Positions 1 to 7,999 of a stretch of 64,000 nt of DNA are shown piece by piece. How positions within the stretch are numbered: the first letter of the stretch is position 1; every line of letters starts with the position of its first letter. Source of the stretch: Comamonadaceae bacterium (GTDB taxonomy: Bacteria; Pseudomonadota; Gammaproteobacteria; Burkholderiales; Burkholderiaceae_C). The position numbers and the translations under genes were made by a program. The notes under the pieces are model-generated. The model was not told where the DNA came from. It saw nothing but the letters and a program-made list of their open reading frames with translations, and did not search any database. The stretch is taken from contig CANFOS010000012.1 in assembly GCA_947448735.1 (NCBI GenBank), positions 22,792 to 86,791 of the forward strand, written 5' to 3'.

Positions 1-410
1 CTGGTGGCGCTGGTGGTGCCACTGGCAGGGGCGCTCGCCGCAGGTGTAGTGGCCACCGGTGTTAGCGTTTGCAAAAAGCTGCTGGTCGCCGCATTGGGTG
101 TGGCCGCTGCACTGGGCCCGGGTCCGCCGGGATGGTGTGCACCGCGCCAAGCCTGTTGGGCTTGTTGTGCCCCAGCCAGGTCACCCGCTTGCAAAGCCTG
201 GCCGATTTTGGCCAAAGGGCTGTTCGGGTTGCTCGCCATGTTTGGGTTGTTGGTGCTGATCGCCGCAAAAGCCGTTTGCGCCGCCCCAAGGTCGGAACCC
301 TGTAAAGCGGTGCCCAGCGCTTTCATGTTCTGCTGGCGTTGCTGCCAGTTTCCCACGCTATTGTTTTGACTGGCCCAGGCTGCGCCTGAACCCCCTATTC
401 GCATTCCCAT
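1..410 (-). CDS. Hypothetical protein with repeated LxxGDLxxAQ units, 3' end outside window
   Basis: The reading frame starts at ATG 410 and runs off the left edge, so at least 136 residues are visible and the C-terminus is missing. The start is supported by AAGGAG eight bases upstream. The N-terminal half holds two tandem helical units, LGTALQGSDLGAAQTAF and IGQALQAGDLAGAQQAQ, about 33 residues apart. After them comes a low-complexity segment rich in Ala, Thr, Pro and Ser. There is no signal peptide or membrane segment in the visible part. Small proteins with this short GDL-AQ repeat are common and uncharacterised in proteobacteria (family impression, not searched). I do not assign a function. 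Confidence 0.6.
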   Translation of the reverse strand, partial: MGMRIGGSGAAWASQNNSVGNWQQRQQNMKALGTALQGSDLGAAQTAFAAISTNNPNMASNPNSPLAKIGQALQAGDLAGAQQAQQAWRGAHHPGGPGPSAAATPNAATSSFLQTLTPVATTPAASAPASGTTSAT

Positions 411-862
411 CGGAGTTCTCCTTGTATCAAAGTTGCTCGGGCAAAGAGGCTGCAAAGGGCTTGCGTCCGCCACAGTTCTACTTTGAAGGACCGGCAAAGC
501 GCACGGACCTCAGCTTTAGCGACGCAATTGCCACACCATTTGGGCGGCTTCACAAGGTAAAGATTGACGGTATCGGTTCGGTTTGGATAAAACACATACA
601 AAGCAAAGGGCTACTGCGTGAGTGGATTGTTCACGGCATGTCCTGGGAACAATGTGTTTTTATGTAAAGCCCAAGGTTTGCCGCGAGGCGGCAAGGCATC
701 ACCGCAAAATACTCCCTGCCGTTGCCATGCCGACTACAAAGCGGCAACATGTGGCCGCTTGGCGGCGCTAAAGTCGTAAGTGGCGGGGAAGGCTTTGGGT
801 CGTTCTGAGGACTAAACAAAAAATAGGCCCCGTAGGGCCCATTGGTCATAACCGTCTTAGCT
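411..862. other. Intergenic region without a convincing gene
   Basis: Short frames are open on both strands here, but none has a credible ribosome site, a family resemblance or neighbour-like codon use. The only structured element is the minus-strand terminator at 817-840. The promoter for the gene starting at 410 should lie here, but I cannot pick a clear -35/-10 pair. Confidence 0.4.
817..840 (-). terminator. Rho-independent terminator of the 60-aa gene
   Basis: On the minus strand a GC stem (GGGCCC, short loop, GGGGCC) is followed directly by TATTTTTTG. It lies about 22 bases after the stop codon of the small gene at 863-1045, which supports that gene being expressed. Confidence 0.6.
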
Positions 863-1045
863 TTATGCGTAATGGTTAACGCTGTTGCCTTTAGTGGCAG
901 TTGCGGCGGGGACCGCTTGAACTGGCGGTGGGGCTGGCTTGGCAACTTTGGCCTGCGTGCCATCGTTGTCCCCATCAGCGTCTGTGGCGCGAATGGCAGC
1001 GGGTGCAGGGGTTTGGGGGGCAGAAACGGCGGAAATGCTGGACAT
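863..1045 (-). CDS. Small hypothetical protein, 60 aa, Ala/Pro-rich
   Basis: I chose ATG 1045 (AGGA eight bases upstream) over the longer frame that opens at 1093. The protein begins MSSISAVSAPQTPAP and carries an acidic DADGDNDGT patch, reminiscent of a calcium-type loop, followed by an Ala/Pro/Val-rich tail. It has no signal peptide or membrane helix. A terminator hairpin sits directly downstream (817-840). Short proteins of this composition occur in Comamonadaceae as unnamed hypotheticals. That is my recollection and no role is known. Confidence 0.5.
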   Translation of the reverse strand: MSSISAVSAPQTPAPAAIRATDADGDNDGTQAKVAKPAPPPVQAVPAATATKGNSVNHYA

Positions 1046-1294
1046 AGGAGGAATCCTGGTAGTTGAACTACCTACATCGGCAGGTAGGGCCACAGGTTGA
1101 GCAACTTTACCTTGGCTTGCCCCTATTTGGTAATCAATTTGATTGAAGCCAATTGTTTTTCCAATTCGACGCAGGTCAGTTTCCGGACCAGGCTTTGGCG
1201 CGTTTGCATCGGACCCGGGCCCGGAGCTTAACTTTAGTAACCATGGCGCATAACTTTGGTGATGTCCACTTGGGTCTGCACACCAGGCCCTGCT

Positions 1295-1602
1295 TGTGCT
1301 TAAAAAGCACGAACGCCTTCACGCCAGGCACTGCGCACAATCGGCATATCACCGCTCATCCTGACGCGGATCAGGTCGGCACGCAGTCCAAGCGCAAGCT
1401 CACCACGGTCAAGCAAACCAATGGCGCGGGCGGGATTGCGCGTTACCGTGTTGACGGCCTTGGGCATGCTCCAGCCGGCCGTGTCGCGCAACAAGAAAGC
1501 CGATTGCAGCAGACTGGCCGGAACGTAGTCAGAAGAAAAAATATCCAGCAGATCAAGTTGCGCCAATTCAGCGGCAGAGACGTTGCCTGAATGCGAGCCG
1601 CC
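1295..1602 (-). pseudogene. Detached copy of the phnM 3' end (about 100 codons)
   Basis: This stretch repeats positions 2605-2912 at a constant offset of 1310 bases with 10 mismatches in 308 (my count, about 97 percent). Read on the minus strand from 1602 to the stop at 1300-1302 it encodes the last 100 or so residues of PhnM without a start or the N-terminal amidohydrolase portion. It is therefore a gene fragment, not a second phnM. Most of the mismatches preserve the frame; for example, Leu becomes Met after GWS, and Pro becomes Leu in ELAPGL. The resemblance stops abruptly at 1602, where the toxin-antitoxin segment begins. The remnant's boundary with the unassigned sequence before 1295 is equally sharp. 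Confidence 0.85.
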
Positions 1603-1633
1603 GTGCCTGCATCACTTCATTGACAGCCCGCTT

Positions 1634-1655
1634 TGTTTGTCATAACATACAAACA
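1634..1655 (+). promoter_or_regulatory. Palindromic operator upstream of the antitoxin
   Basis: Perfect 7-base arms TGTTTGT and ACAAACA are separated by 8 bases and end 24 bases before the antitoxin start. Phd-type antitoxins normally autorepress from such palindromes. The AT-rich centre could also serve as the -10 region. The assignment is inferred from symmetry and position. Confidence 0.55.
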
Positions 1656-1678
1656 TTGGTTCAATTGAGGAAATCAAC

Positions 1679-1939
1679 GTGGGCATTCATACATTTTCCA
1701 GCCGCGACTTTACACGCGACGTGTCAGCTGCCAAGCGCTCGGCTGTGGATGGTCCGGTGTTTATTACCGACCGTGGGCGTCCTGCATTTGCGCTGCTAAA
1801 AATCGACGACTACTACCGCATGGCTGGTCAAAGCAAGCCTTCGCTCCTGGACATCATGGACAGCATTCCTGGTGGTGAAGCCATCGAGTTCGATCCGCCT
1901 CGCCTCAATCTCCAGATCAAAGGCGCATCGTTTGATTGA
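1679..1939 (+). CDS. Phd/YefM-family antitoxin
   Basis: An 86-residue protein starting at GTG 1679 with GAGG nine bases upstream. The N-terminal portion, with FSSRDFTRDVSAAKRSA followed by GPVFITDRGRPAFALLKIDDY, is the typical Phd/YefM DNA-binding fold (about residues 5-50). The remaining residues form the flexible tail that wraps a toxin. The PIN-domain toxin gene begins 9 bases after the stop, so the pair is a two-gene type II toxin-antitoxin operon. A 22-base palindrome overlaps its presumed promoter, which fits autoregulation. It lies with its toxin between two copies of the phnM tail, unlike any neighbour. Confidence 0.85.
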   Translation: MGIHTFSSRDFTRDVSAAKRSAVDGPVFITDRGRPAFALLKIDDYYRMAGQSKPSLLDIMDSIPGGEAIEFDPPRLNLQIKGASFD

Positions 1940-1948
1940 AGGCACTTC

Positions 1949-2362
1949 ATGTTTGTATTGGATACCAACGTCATCTCCGAGCTGCGCCATGGAAAACCCC
2001 AACAATCTGCCGAGGTGCGGGCCTGGGCCAAAGGGCAGCCCAGCAGCAGGCTTTTCTTGTCCGCCATCACCATCCTTGAATTGGAAATGGGCATCCTGGC
2101 ACTGGAGCGACGCACGCCACCCCAAGGGAGCGCGCTGCGCATCTGGCTTTCTGGCGTGCGGGAAGCATTCGCTGGCCAGATATTGCCATTTACTGACAGC
2201 ACTGCGACGGTGTGCGCTTCACTGCACGTGCCTCATCCACGCTCGGAGCGTGACGCGATGATCGCTGCAACGGCGATCGAGCATAGCTTCACAGTCGTGA
2301 CGCGCAACGTGTCTGACTTTGCAGGTACAGGCGTAGCGCTCATCAACCCTTGGGCTGTGTAA
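1949..2362 (+). CDS. vapC: VapC/FitB-type PIN-domain toxin ribonuclease
   Basis: A 137-residue PIN domain, the usual length for VapC toxins. These act as Mg-dependent RNases in the cytoplasm and are held inactive by the co-encoded antitoxin. The acidic active-site residues are in place: Asp in FVLDTNVISEL at the N-terminus, Glu in ITILELEMGI, Asp in SERDAMIAATA, and the late VVTRNVSDF motif. The pairing with a Phd-type antitoxin resembles the FitAB/VapBC arrangement. The RNA target cannot be read from sequence. The 242 bases after the stop, up to the second repeat at 2605, contain nothing I recognise and belong to the inserted segment. Confidence 0.85.
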   Translation: MFVLDTNVISELRHGKPQQSAEVRAWAKGQPSSRLFLSAITILELEMGILALERRTPPQGSALRIWLSGVREAFAGQILPFTDSTATVCASLHVPHPRSERDAMIAATAIEHSFTVVTRNVSDFAGTGVALINPWAV

Positions 2363-2604
2363 GAGACAGTCATCGCTGGACGTCACCCGGTTTCGTAGAC
2401 ATATTTCAACTTTCAGTGCATCCCAGTATGCCACCAGCAATGTCGGCTTGAGGGCCGTTGGTTCAAACTCTTGGAATTCCGCTTTGTCGTCGAACGCAGT
2501 CGTTCGCGGCATAGGCTCAACAGGAGTTTGAGGCCTATGGCAGGTCAGTCACTCAGCCGCCAAGCGATTTCTGTGGCTACATTTTCTGAATCGTTGGCAC
2601 CGCA

Positions 2605-2912
2605 TGTGCTTAAAAAGCACGAACCCCTTCACGCCAGGCACTGCGCACAATCGGCATATCACCGCTCATCCTGACGCGGATCAGGTCGGCACGCAGTCCT
2701 GGCGCAAGCTCTCCGCGGTCAAGCAAACCAATGGCGCGGGCCGGATTGCGGGTCACCGTGTTGACGGCCTTGGGCAGGCTCCAGCCGGCCGTGTCGCGCA
2801 ACAAGAAAGCCGATTGCAGCAGACTGGCCGGAACGTAGTCAGAAGAAAAAATATCCAGCAGATCAAGTTGCGCCAATTCAGCGGCAGAGACGTTGCCTGA
2901 GTGCGAGCCGCC
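2605..2912 (-). repeat. Direct repeat copy inside the intact phnM
   Basis: Partner of 1295-1602. This copy forms the actual 3' end of phnM. Both copies begin with the short inverted repeat GTGCTT-AAA-AAGCAC, which overlaps the stop codon. The repeats flank exactly 1002 bases containing the toxin-antitoxin module. Confidence 0.85.
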
Positions 2913-3749
2913 TTTGACCAGATTGGGACCACCCATCACGATGGCGATGCCTGCCGCGCGTGCCGATCTGGCGGCGGCAACTGTCGTCGGAAACTCGGAA
3001 ATCGCCATCCGCTCTTGCCTGGCCTGCTCAACATGCTCGACTTCCGTGTCGTCATGGCTGGCCAGCGGCAACTCACGCTGGTGACTGCCTGCAATGATCG
3101 CCGCCCGGTTCGATGCCGCGTGCTGCTTTTGAAAACCCTTTAACTCCACCACCAGCGCCTCATAATCCGCATCCTTGAAACTGCCATTGCGCTCTGCATA
3201 CCGGCGGTACTTGCTCAGGTCACGCCACTGTCTTTGGCCAGGTGTGTGGTCCATCACACTCACCAGTTCGACCAGCGAGTCGTCAGCGTAACGTTCAAAA
3301 ACGTCAATGATGTCGGGCGCCGACACCTCACAACGCAAGTGCAGCAGGTGCTCCACCCGTAGCAGACCTTCATCGCGGCACTCGTGCAGGGCTTGAATCG
3401 CAACGTGTTGTGTCTGGCTACGGGCACCGCCCCGGTCCAGGTCACCAATGACGATGGAGTCGAGCACCGTGACGATGCCTGCTGCCGCGCAAACCGCGTC
3501 ATGCGTGACTGTTGCTGAATGGGCGTTCCAGATCACGCCAGGACGCGGTACCAAGTGTTTTTCGAGATTGTCCGTATGCAGTTCGACCAGGCCCGGCAAC
3601 AGCCAGTCACCGTTCCAGTCCTCTGCACTGCTTGCCGACGTGGAGCCGCGTTCAATCGAGCGAATGATTCCGCCTTCGACCACCATACAGCCGGTGAACT
3701 CTTCAGTGGGCGTGACAATTTTTGCGTTTTTGATGATGCGTTGCTTCAT
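2610..3749 (-). CDS. phnM: PhnM, ribose 1-methylphosphonate 5-triphosphate diphosphohydrolase
   Basis: A 379-residue amidohydrolase-superfamily enzyme. In the C-P lyase pathway PhnM removes pyrophosphate from the 5-triphosphate product of PhnGHIL, giving the ribose 1-phosphonate 5-phosphate that PhnJ cleaves. Visible family marks are the metal-binding VELHTDNLEKH (around residue 55), the SVMDHTPGQRQ segment in mid-protein and the PNLVKGGSHSGN motif near residue 275. It is the last gene of the minus-strand phnGHIJKLM operon, 23 bases after phnL. Its final 100 codons are duplicated downstream (1300-1602), so the gene itself is intact and the insertion event left it functional. Confidence 0.95.
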   Translation of the reverse strand: MKQRIIKNAKIVTPTEEFTGCMVVEGGIIRSIERGSTSASSAEDWNGDWLLPGLVELHTDNLEKHLVPRPGVIWNAHSATVTHDAVCAAAGIVTVLDSIVIGDLDRGGARSQTQHVAIQALHECRDEGLLRVEHLLHLRCEVSAPDIIDVFERYADDSLVELVSVMDHTPGQRQWRDLSKYRRYAERNGSFKDADYEALVVELKGFQKQHAASNRAAIIAGSHQRELPLASHDDTEVEHVEQARQERMAISEFPTTVAAARSARAAGIAIVMGGPNLVKGGSHSGNVSAAELAQLDLLDIFSSDYVPASLLQSAFLLRDTAGWSLPKAVNTVTRNPARAIGLLDRGELAPGLRADLIRVRMSGDMPIVRSAWREGVRAF

Positions 3750-3772
3750 GAGGTTTCTCGCTTGAATACGGC

Positions 3773-4471
3773 TTAAAGGATGGGGTGATGGTGTTCAACA
3801 TCGAACGTGCGGCTGGCAACTGCGCTGCGGACTTCGTCGTCATGAAAGATGCCGACGATGGCAGCGCCACGTTCGCGGGCTGCATGAATCAGTTCCACCA
3901 CCACCCGGCGGTTGTCTGCGTCGAGTGAAGCCGTCGGCTCGTCCAGCAACAGCACCGGCTGGCCTGCAATCAGGCCGTGCGCAATGTTGACGCGCTGCTG
4001 CTCGCCGCCCGAAAAAGTCGCTGGCGGCAAGGACCACAAACGCTCATGCAAGTTCAGTCGCTCGAGCAAGGTTTGAGCTTGCCTGCGCGCATCTTGCTCC
4101 GTCACGCCGAGCCGCCGCAAGGGCTCGGCCACAATGTCCAGCGTAGACACACGCGGTATCACACGCAGGAACTGCGAGACATAGCCCATGGTCCTTCGCC
4201 TGACCTCCACCACTTCACGCGGCTCGGCAGTCGACAGGTTGACCCAACGATCCTGATGCCGGACACGCACCTCACCGAGGGTGGCGCTGTAATTGCCGTA
4301 CAGGCAACGCAGCAGCGAGCTTTTTCCGCTTCCAGAATGTCCAGTCAATGCCAGACACTCGCCCGCTTTGACTTGCAGGTTGATGCCTGCAAACACGGGC
4401 AATTGCAGGCCGCCCCGGCCATGCAAGGTGAAGGTTTTTGAAAGTTGTGCGGTTTCGAGCAATAAGGTCAT
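3773..4471 (-). CDS. phnL: PhnL, ABC-type ATPase of the C-P lyase complex
   Basis: An ABC ATPase-like protein with Walker A GHSGSGKSSLLRCLY, signature FSGGEQQRVNIA and Walker B VLLLDEPTASLDA. In E. coli PhnL associates with the PhnGHIJK core and is required with PhnI, G and H for the first step, coupling ATP and phosphonate. It is not a transporter subunit, and no membrane gene is paired with it. I use ATG 4471 (MTLLLETAQLSKTF) because it matches the usual PhnL N-terminus. A TTG at 4492 overlapping the phnK stop as TTGA would add seven residues. Neither start has a strong ribosome site, so translation is probably coupled to phnK. Confidence 0.92.
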   Translation of the reverse strand: MTLLLETAQLSKTFTLHGRGGLQLPVFAGINLQVKAGECLALTGHSGSGKSSLLRCLYGNYSATLGEVRVRHQDRWVNLSTAEPREVVEVRRRTMGYVSQFLRVIPRVSTLDIVAEPLRRLGVTEQDARRQAQTLLERLNLHERLWSLPPATFSGGEQQRVNIAHGLIAGQPVLLLDEPTASLDADNRRVVVELIHAARERGAAIVGIFHDDEVRSAVASRTFDVEHHHPIL

Positions 4472-4488
4472 GAAAGGATGGCTTTGGG

Positions 4489-5322
4489 TCAAGGTGTCAG
4501 CACAGAGGAAACCAGAAGTTGGGTATAGGCATGTTGCGGGTCATCCAGCACGCGGTCGGTCAGGCCTTGTTCGACCACCAAGCCGTCTTTCATCACCAGC
4601 ATGCGATGCGCCAGCAGCCTTGCAACCGCCAGATCATGGGTCACAACCACTGCGGCCAGCTTGAGCTGGTCCACCAGTTCGCGCAGCAGGTCAAGCAGCC
4701 TGGCCTGAACCGACACATCCAGCCCGGTGGTCGGCTCGTCCATCAATACCAGCCGCGGATGCGTGACCAGGTTGCGCGCAATTTGCAGACGCTGCTGCAT
4801 GCCGCCAGAGTAGGTCGCAGGCAGATCGTCAATCCGGCCAGTGTCGAGCTCGACGCGCTGCATCCAGTCCAGCGCCTGGGCACGCAGATTGGCATAGTGC
4901 CGCGAACCCAAGGCCATCATTCGCTCGCCCACGTTGGCGCCACCCGACACATTCATGCGCAAACCATCGCGCGCATGCTGCTCGACAAACCCCCAGTCGG
5001 TACGGGCCAGCCAGCGTAAACGTGCCTCAGACAAGCCGGCCAGGTCGGCCAGGCCAGCGCCGTGCGAGTCGGTCGGTGCTGCGGCTGATTCGGCCCCGGC
5101 CTCGCTGCGAACGTTGTAGTGCACCGAACCCTCGTCGCACGCCAGCCGGGCAGCCAGCAGCTTGAGCAAGGTGGACTTGCCAGAACCGGACTCACCCACC
5201 ACCGCGAGGACTTCGCCCGGATATAGGTCAAACGACACGTCGCGGCAAGCCCAGTGCAAGCGGTTGCCCTGCATGAAATGCTTGCCTGCTGCGCGTACCG
5301 ACAAAAGGAGATCAGCGTTCAT
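4489..5322 (-). CDS. phnK: PhnK, ABC-type ATPase of the C-P lyase complex
   Basis: A 277-residue ABC ATPase, which binds the PhnGHIJ core in the E. coli system. Motifs are [18 protein letters not shown] (Walker A), TYSGGMQQRLQIARNL (signature) and LVLMDEPTTGLDVS (Walker B). It resembles oligopeptide-transporter ATPases in sequence but sits in the phn operon with no permease. An insert of about 25 residues rich in Ala/Ala-Pro (SEAGAESAAAPTDS) follows the first strand pair. It is somewhat longer than the roughly 250-residue norm. The start ATG 5322 overlaps the phnJ stop as ATGA. Confidence 0.93.
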   Translation of the reverse strand: MNADLLLSVRAAGKHFMQGNRLHWACRDVSFDLYPGEVLAVVGESGSGKSTLLKLLAARLACDEGSVHYNVRSEAGAESAAAPTDSHGAGLADLAGLSEARLRWLARTDWGFVEQHARDGLRMNVSGGANVGERMMALGSRHYANLRAQALDWMQRVELDTGRIDDLPATYSGGMQQRLQIARNLVTHPRLVLMDEPTTGLDVSVQARLLDLLRELVDQLKLAAVVVTHDLAVARLLAHRMLVMKDGLVVEQGLTDRVLDDPQHAYTQLLVSSVLTP

Positions 5323-6227
5323 TGCGCGGCTCCTGTCTGCTCAGCGTCAGGCAACAGCGCATCTCGCAGGTGGACGGTCTTTTGCGCGCCTGTGTGGCCT
5401 GCAGCCCGCCGTTCGCCACAAAAGTCGCTGTCTGAACACACAAACAGACGGCTACCTTCGTCATCCACAATCATTTCATCGAGAAAGCTTTGTGTGGCGC
5501 CACACAGCGCGCACGCGTGCTCCCACCGCTGCACTTCAAACGGATGGTCTTCAAAGTCCAGACTGCGCACCGGCGTGAAGGGCGGTATGGCGTAAATGCG
5601 CTTTTCACGCCCGGCACCAAACAGTTGCAGCGCCGGGTTCATGTGCATCTTCGGGTTGTCAAACTTCGGTATTGGCGAGGGCGAGGTCAGGTAACGCTCA
5701 TTGACCAGCACCGGGTAGTCATAGGTTTTTGAAATGGCACCGAGCTGGGCAATGTCTTCGTACAGCTTGACATTCATCAGCCCATATTCGGCCAGCGCAT
5801 GCATGGTGATGGTCTCGCGCCGGCGCGGCTCCAGCCGGAACAGCGGCTCGGGCATGGGCACCTGATAGACAATGATTTGCGCCTCTGTCAGGGGGCGCTC
5901 CGGGATGCGGTGGCGCGTCTGGATGATGGTGGCGTCTGCCGTTTTTTCAGTCGTCTGCACGCCCGTTGTGCGTGCGAAGAACCGGCGGATGTTGACGGCG
6001 TTGGTGGTGTCGTCTGCGCCCTGGTCAATCACTTTCAGCACGTCCGAGCGGCCCACAATGCTGGCCGTGACCTGCACGCCGCCGGTTCCCCAACCATAGG
6101 CAAACGGCATCTCACGCGAACCAAACGGTACTTGGTAACCGGGAATCGCAACGGCTTTGAGAATAGCCCGCCGGATGGATTTTTTGGTGCGCTCGTCCAA
6201 AAAACCAAAGTTGTAGTTGTCATCCAT
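5319..6227 (-). CDS. phnJ: PhnJ, radical-SAM C-P lyase
   Basis: The catalytic subunit that breaks the carbon-phosphorus bond of ribose 1-phosphonate 5-phosphate, releasing methane or another alkane and the cyclic ribose phosphate. The protein is 302 residues. The C-terminal cysteine set falls at about residues 239, 242, 264 and 270 (spacing CX2C-X21-C-X5-C), which is the arrangement that holds the 4Fe-4S cluster and active-site thiol in this family. A conserved glycine-rich PFGSREMPFAYGWGTGG stretch near residue 35 is also present. It lies 2 bases after phnI and overlaps phnK by 4. Only three to four residues separate these subunits at the DNA level, consistent with stoichiometric complex assembly. 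Confidence 0.96.
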   Translation of the reverse strand: MDDNYNFGFLDERTKKSIRRAILKAVAIPGYQVPFGSREMPFAYGWGTGGVQVTASIVGRSDVLKVIDQGADDTTNAVNIRRFFARTTGVQTTEKTADATIIQTRHRIPERPLTEAQIIVYQVPMPEPLFRLEPRRRETITMHALAEYGLMNVKLYEDIAQLGAISKTYDYPVLVNERYLTSPSPIPKFDNPKMHMNPALQLFGAGREKRIYAIPPFTPVRSLDFEDHPFEVQRWEHACALCGATQSFLDEMIVDDEGSRLFVCSDSDFCGERRAAGHTGAQKTVHLRDALLPDAEQTGAAQ

Positions 6228-6229
6228 GG

Positions 6230-7387
6230 TCAGGCTGCCTTCCTGCTTGTCGGGTCAGCGGCCTGCCCACCCACACTGTTGTTGGTCTCGGTTTTTGGGT
6301 TGTCACGCTGCTGCGCATGGCTTGCGCGCAGCTTGCGCACCAGTTCGAGTTCTGATTGAAAGTCAACATAGTGCGGCAGCTTGAGGTGCTGCACAAAGCC
6401 TGAAGCCTCCAGGCTGTCGGCATGTGACAAGACAAACTCTTCGTCCTGACCAGGTGCCACCACGTCTTCGCCCAATTCGCGTGCGCGCAAAGAGCGGTCC
6501 ACCAAAGCCATGGCCATGCTCTTGCGCTCGGCACCCCCAAAGGCCAGGCCGTAACCCTGGGTGAACTGGGGAGGCACTTCCAGGTTGCCCGCAAACTGGT
6601 TGACCATCTGACACTCGGTGATGTCAATGTCACCGATATCGACGGCAAAGCCAAGTTCGTCCGGCACGATCTCAACCGAGACCTTGCCGCGCCGAATTTC
6701 GCCGGCAAACGGGTGGGCGTTGGCATAGCCGCGCTGGCTGGAATAGCCCAGCGCCAGCAGCCATCCCTCATCGCCACGCGCCAATGCCTGCAGCCTGGTG
6801 CGGCGATCTGCAGGAAACATCAGCGGCTGTCGGGTCAGGTCGCCAGGTTCAGTAGCAGCAGCCGGGCCAGGCGTCTCCATCAGGCCTTCTTTGGCCATCA
6901 GTTCGTTGATGCGCGGCAGCTCGCGGCCGACAGTTGCGGCACCTGTTGGGGAAGTTTCAGGCTGGTCGGTAGCGCCGCCATCGGCCAGCAGTGCAAAGTC
7001 CAGCAGTCGCTGGGTGTAGTCATACGTCGCGCCCAGAATCTGCCCTCCCGGAACATCCTTGAAGGTTGCCGAAATGCGCCGCATGACCTGCATCTTTGCG
7101 GTGTCGATCGGCAGGCTGTAACCAAAGCGGGGCAAGGTGGTGCGGTAGGCGCGCAGCAAAAAAATCGCCTCGACAAGATCTCCGCTGGACTGCTTGATGG
7201 CCAGTGCCGCGAGCTCTGCGTCATACAGGGAGCCTTCTGACATCACCCTGTCCACGGCCAGCGACATCTGCTCGCGGATCTGGTCCACCGCCAGCTCTGG
7301 CAACGCGGTGTCGCCGCGCCGCTGCCTGGCCAGCAGTTGCCAGGAGTTTTCTATCGCGGCTGTGCCGCCTTTGACTGCAACATACAT
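6230..7387 (-). CDS. phnI: PhnI, nucleosidase subunit of C-P lyase
   Basis: A 385-residue PhnI. In the complex it displaces adenine from ATP so that phosphonate is attached to C1 of the ribose, with help from PhnG, H and L. Recognisable conserved stretches are MYVAVKGGTAAIENSW at the N-terminus, LPRFGYSLPIDTAKM around residue 90, and the C-terminal HVxLPHYVDFQSEL-like segment with LKLPHYVDFQSELELV. The start ATG 7387 has AAGGA about ten bases upstream. It falls between phnH and phnJ in the canonical order. Nothing suggests truncation. Confidence 0.95.
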   Translation of the reverse strand: MYVAVKGGTAAIENSWQLLARQRRGDTALPELAVDQIREQMSLAVDRVMSEGSLYDAELAALAIKQSSGDLVEAIFLLRAYRTTLPRFGYSLPIDTAKMQVMRRISATFKDVPGGQILGATYDYTQRLLDFALLADGGATDQPETSPTGAATVGRELPRINELMAKEGLMETPGPAAATEPGDLTRQPLMFPADRRTRLQALARGDEGWLLALGYSSQRGYANAHPFAGEIRRGKVSVEIVPDELGFAVDIGDIDITECQMVNQFAGNLEVPPQFTQGYGLAFGGAERKSMAMALVDRSLRARELGEDVVAPGQDEEFVLSHADSLEASGFVQHLKLPHYVDFQSELELVRKLRASHAQQRDNPKTETNNSVGGQAADPTSRKAA

Positions 7388-7399
7388 TGGTGGGGTTCC

Positions 7400-7999
7400 T
7401 TAAAGGCCTTCAAGTCTTCTGACACGTGTGGTGCGCGGTAAACCGAGCACCGCATCAGCACAGGTAAAAACAATGTCTACCCCTTGGGGAAAGGCTGCGT
7501 GGTTGGCTTGCCACTGCATCCAGAATCCGTCGGGCAAGCCCGCAATCCGAACCATCTGCACATCGGCAATGCCAGGCCCGCGCCACGCCACACCAGGGCC
7601 GGTCTCCAGCGACGGCACTTCAATCAACCAGGTCGTTGAATGCTCCGGTGCCCCCGCGGTTCCGGCAGCAAACCTGTCAAGCGCGGGCAAGTCGGCAGTG
7701 CCGCATGACACCGCAAACGCTGCCTCGGCTGGGTTTTCGGCAATGGGCGCACCGGTATGAAAACGCAGCCATTGGGCGGTCGCTGTGTCTGGCTTTTGCC
7801 ACCATACCGGCGTGTCGTCGTCAGTCAAGGCGAGCAACACCTGCGCCATGGCCGGGCCCACGCTGCCAGCGCCGGCATGGGCACCCAAATTGAAGGCCCG
7901 ACCTGGCCTTGACAATGCGTCCAGCACGCGGCGAAAGACGCCTTGCGCGTCGTGCACAGAGTCTGCAAAACCAGCATTCATGGGGGTACTTGTGTTCAA
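7400..7999 (-). CDS. phnH: PhnH, C-P lyase core subunit
   Basis: A 199-residue PhnH, which shares a dimeric fold with PhnI/PhnJ core partners and is needed for phosphonate ribosylation. The conserved FRRVLDALSRPGRAFNL is near residue 20, and FxxHTGAPIA-like text (LRFHTGAPIAENP) appears mid-protein. I keep the TTG start at 7999 because GAGGTG lies at normal distance before it and TTG overlaps the phnG stop as TTGA. The first ATG (7981) has no visible ribosome site. It is followed 12 bases later by phnI. Confidence 0.93.
   Translation of the reverse strand: MNTSTPMNAGFADSVHDAQGVFRRVLDALSRPGRAFNLGAHAGAGSVGPAMAQVLLALTDDDTPVWWQKPDTATAQWLRFHTGAPIAENPAEAAFAVSCGTADLPALDRFAAGTAGAPEHSTTWLIEVPSLETGPGVAWRGPGIADVQMVRIAGLPDGFWMQWQANHAAFPQGVDIVFTCADAVLGLPRTTRVRRLEGL

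Noticed and set aside
422..667. 81-codon plus-strand frame upstream of the first gene
   Set aside because: No ribosome site or family resemblance; the frame on the opposite strand is equally open.
1295..1309. Small inverted repeat GTGCTT-AAA-AAGCAC as a transposon end
   Set aside because: It also overlaps the phnM stop codon in the intact copy, so it is part of the duplicated gene end and not an element terminus.
1153..1590. 145-codon plus-strand frame over the phnM fragment
   Set aside because: The same frame appears over the intact phnM copy at 2604-2900, so it is the antisense shadow of the repeated phnM tail.
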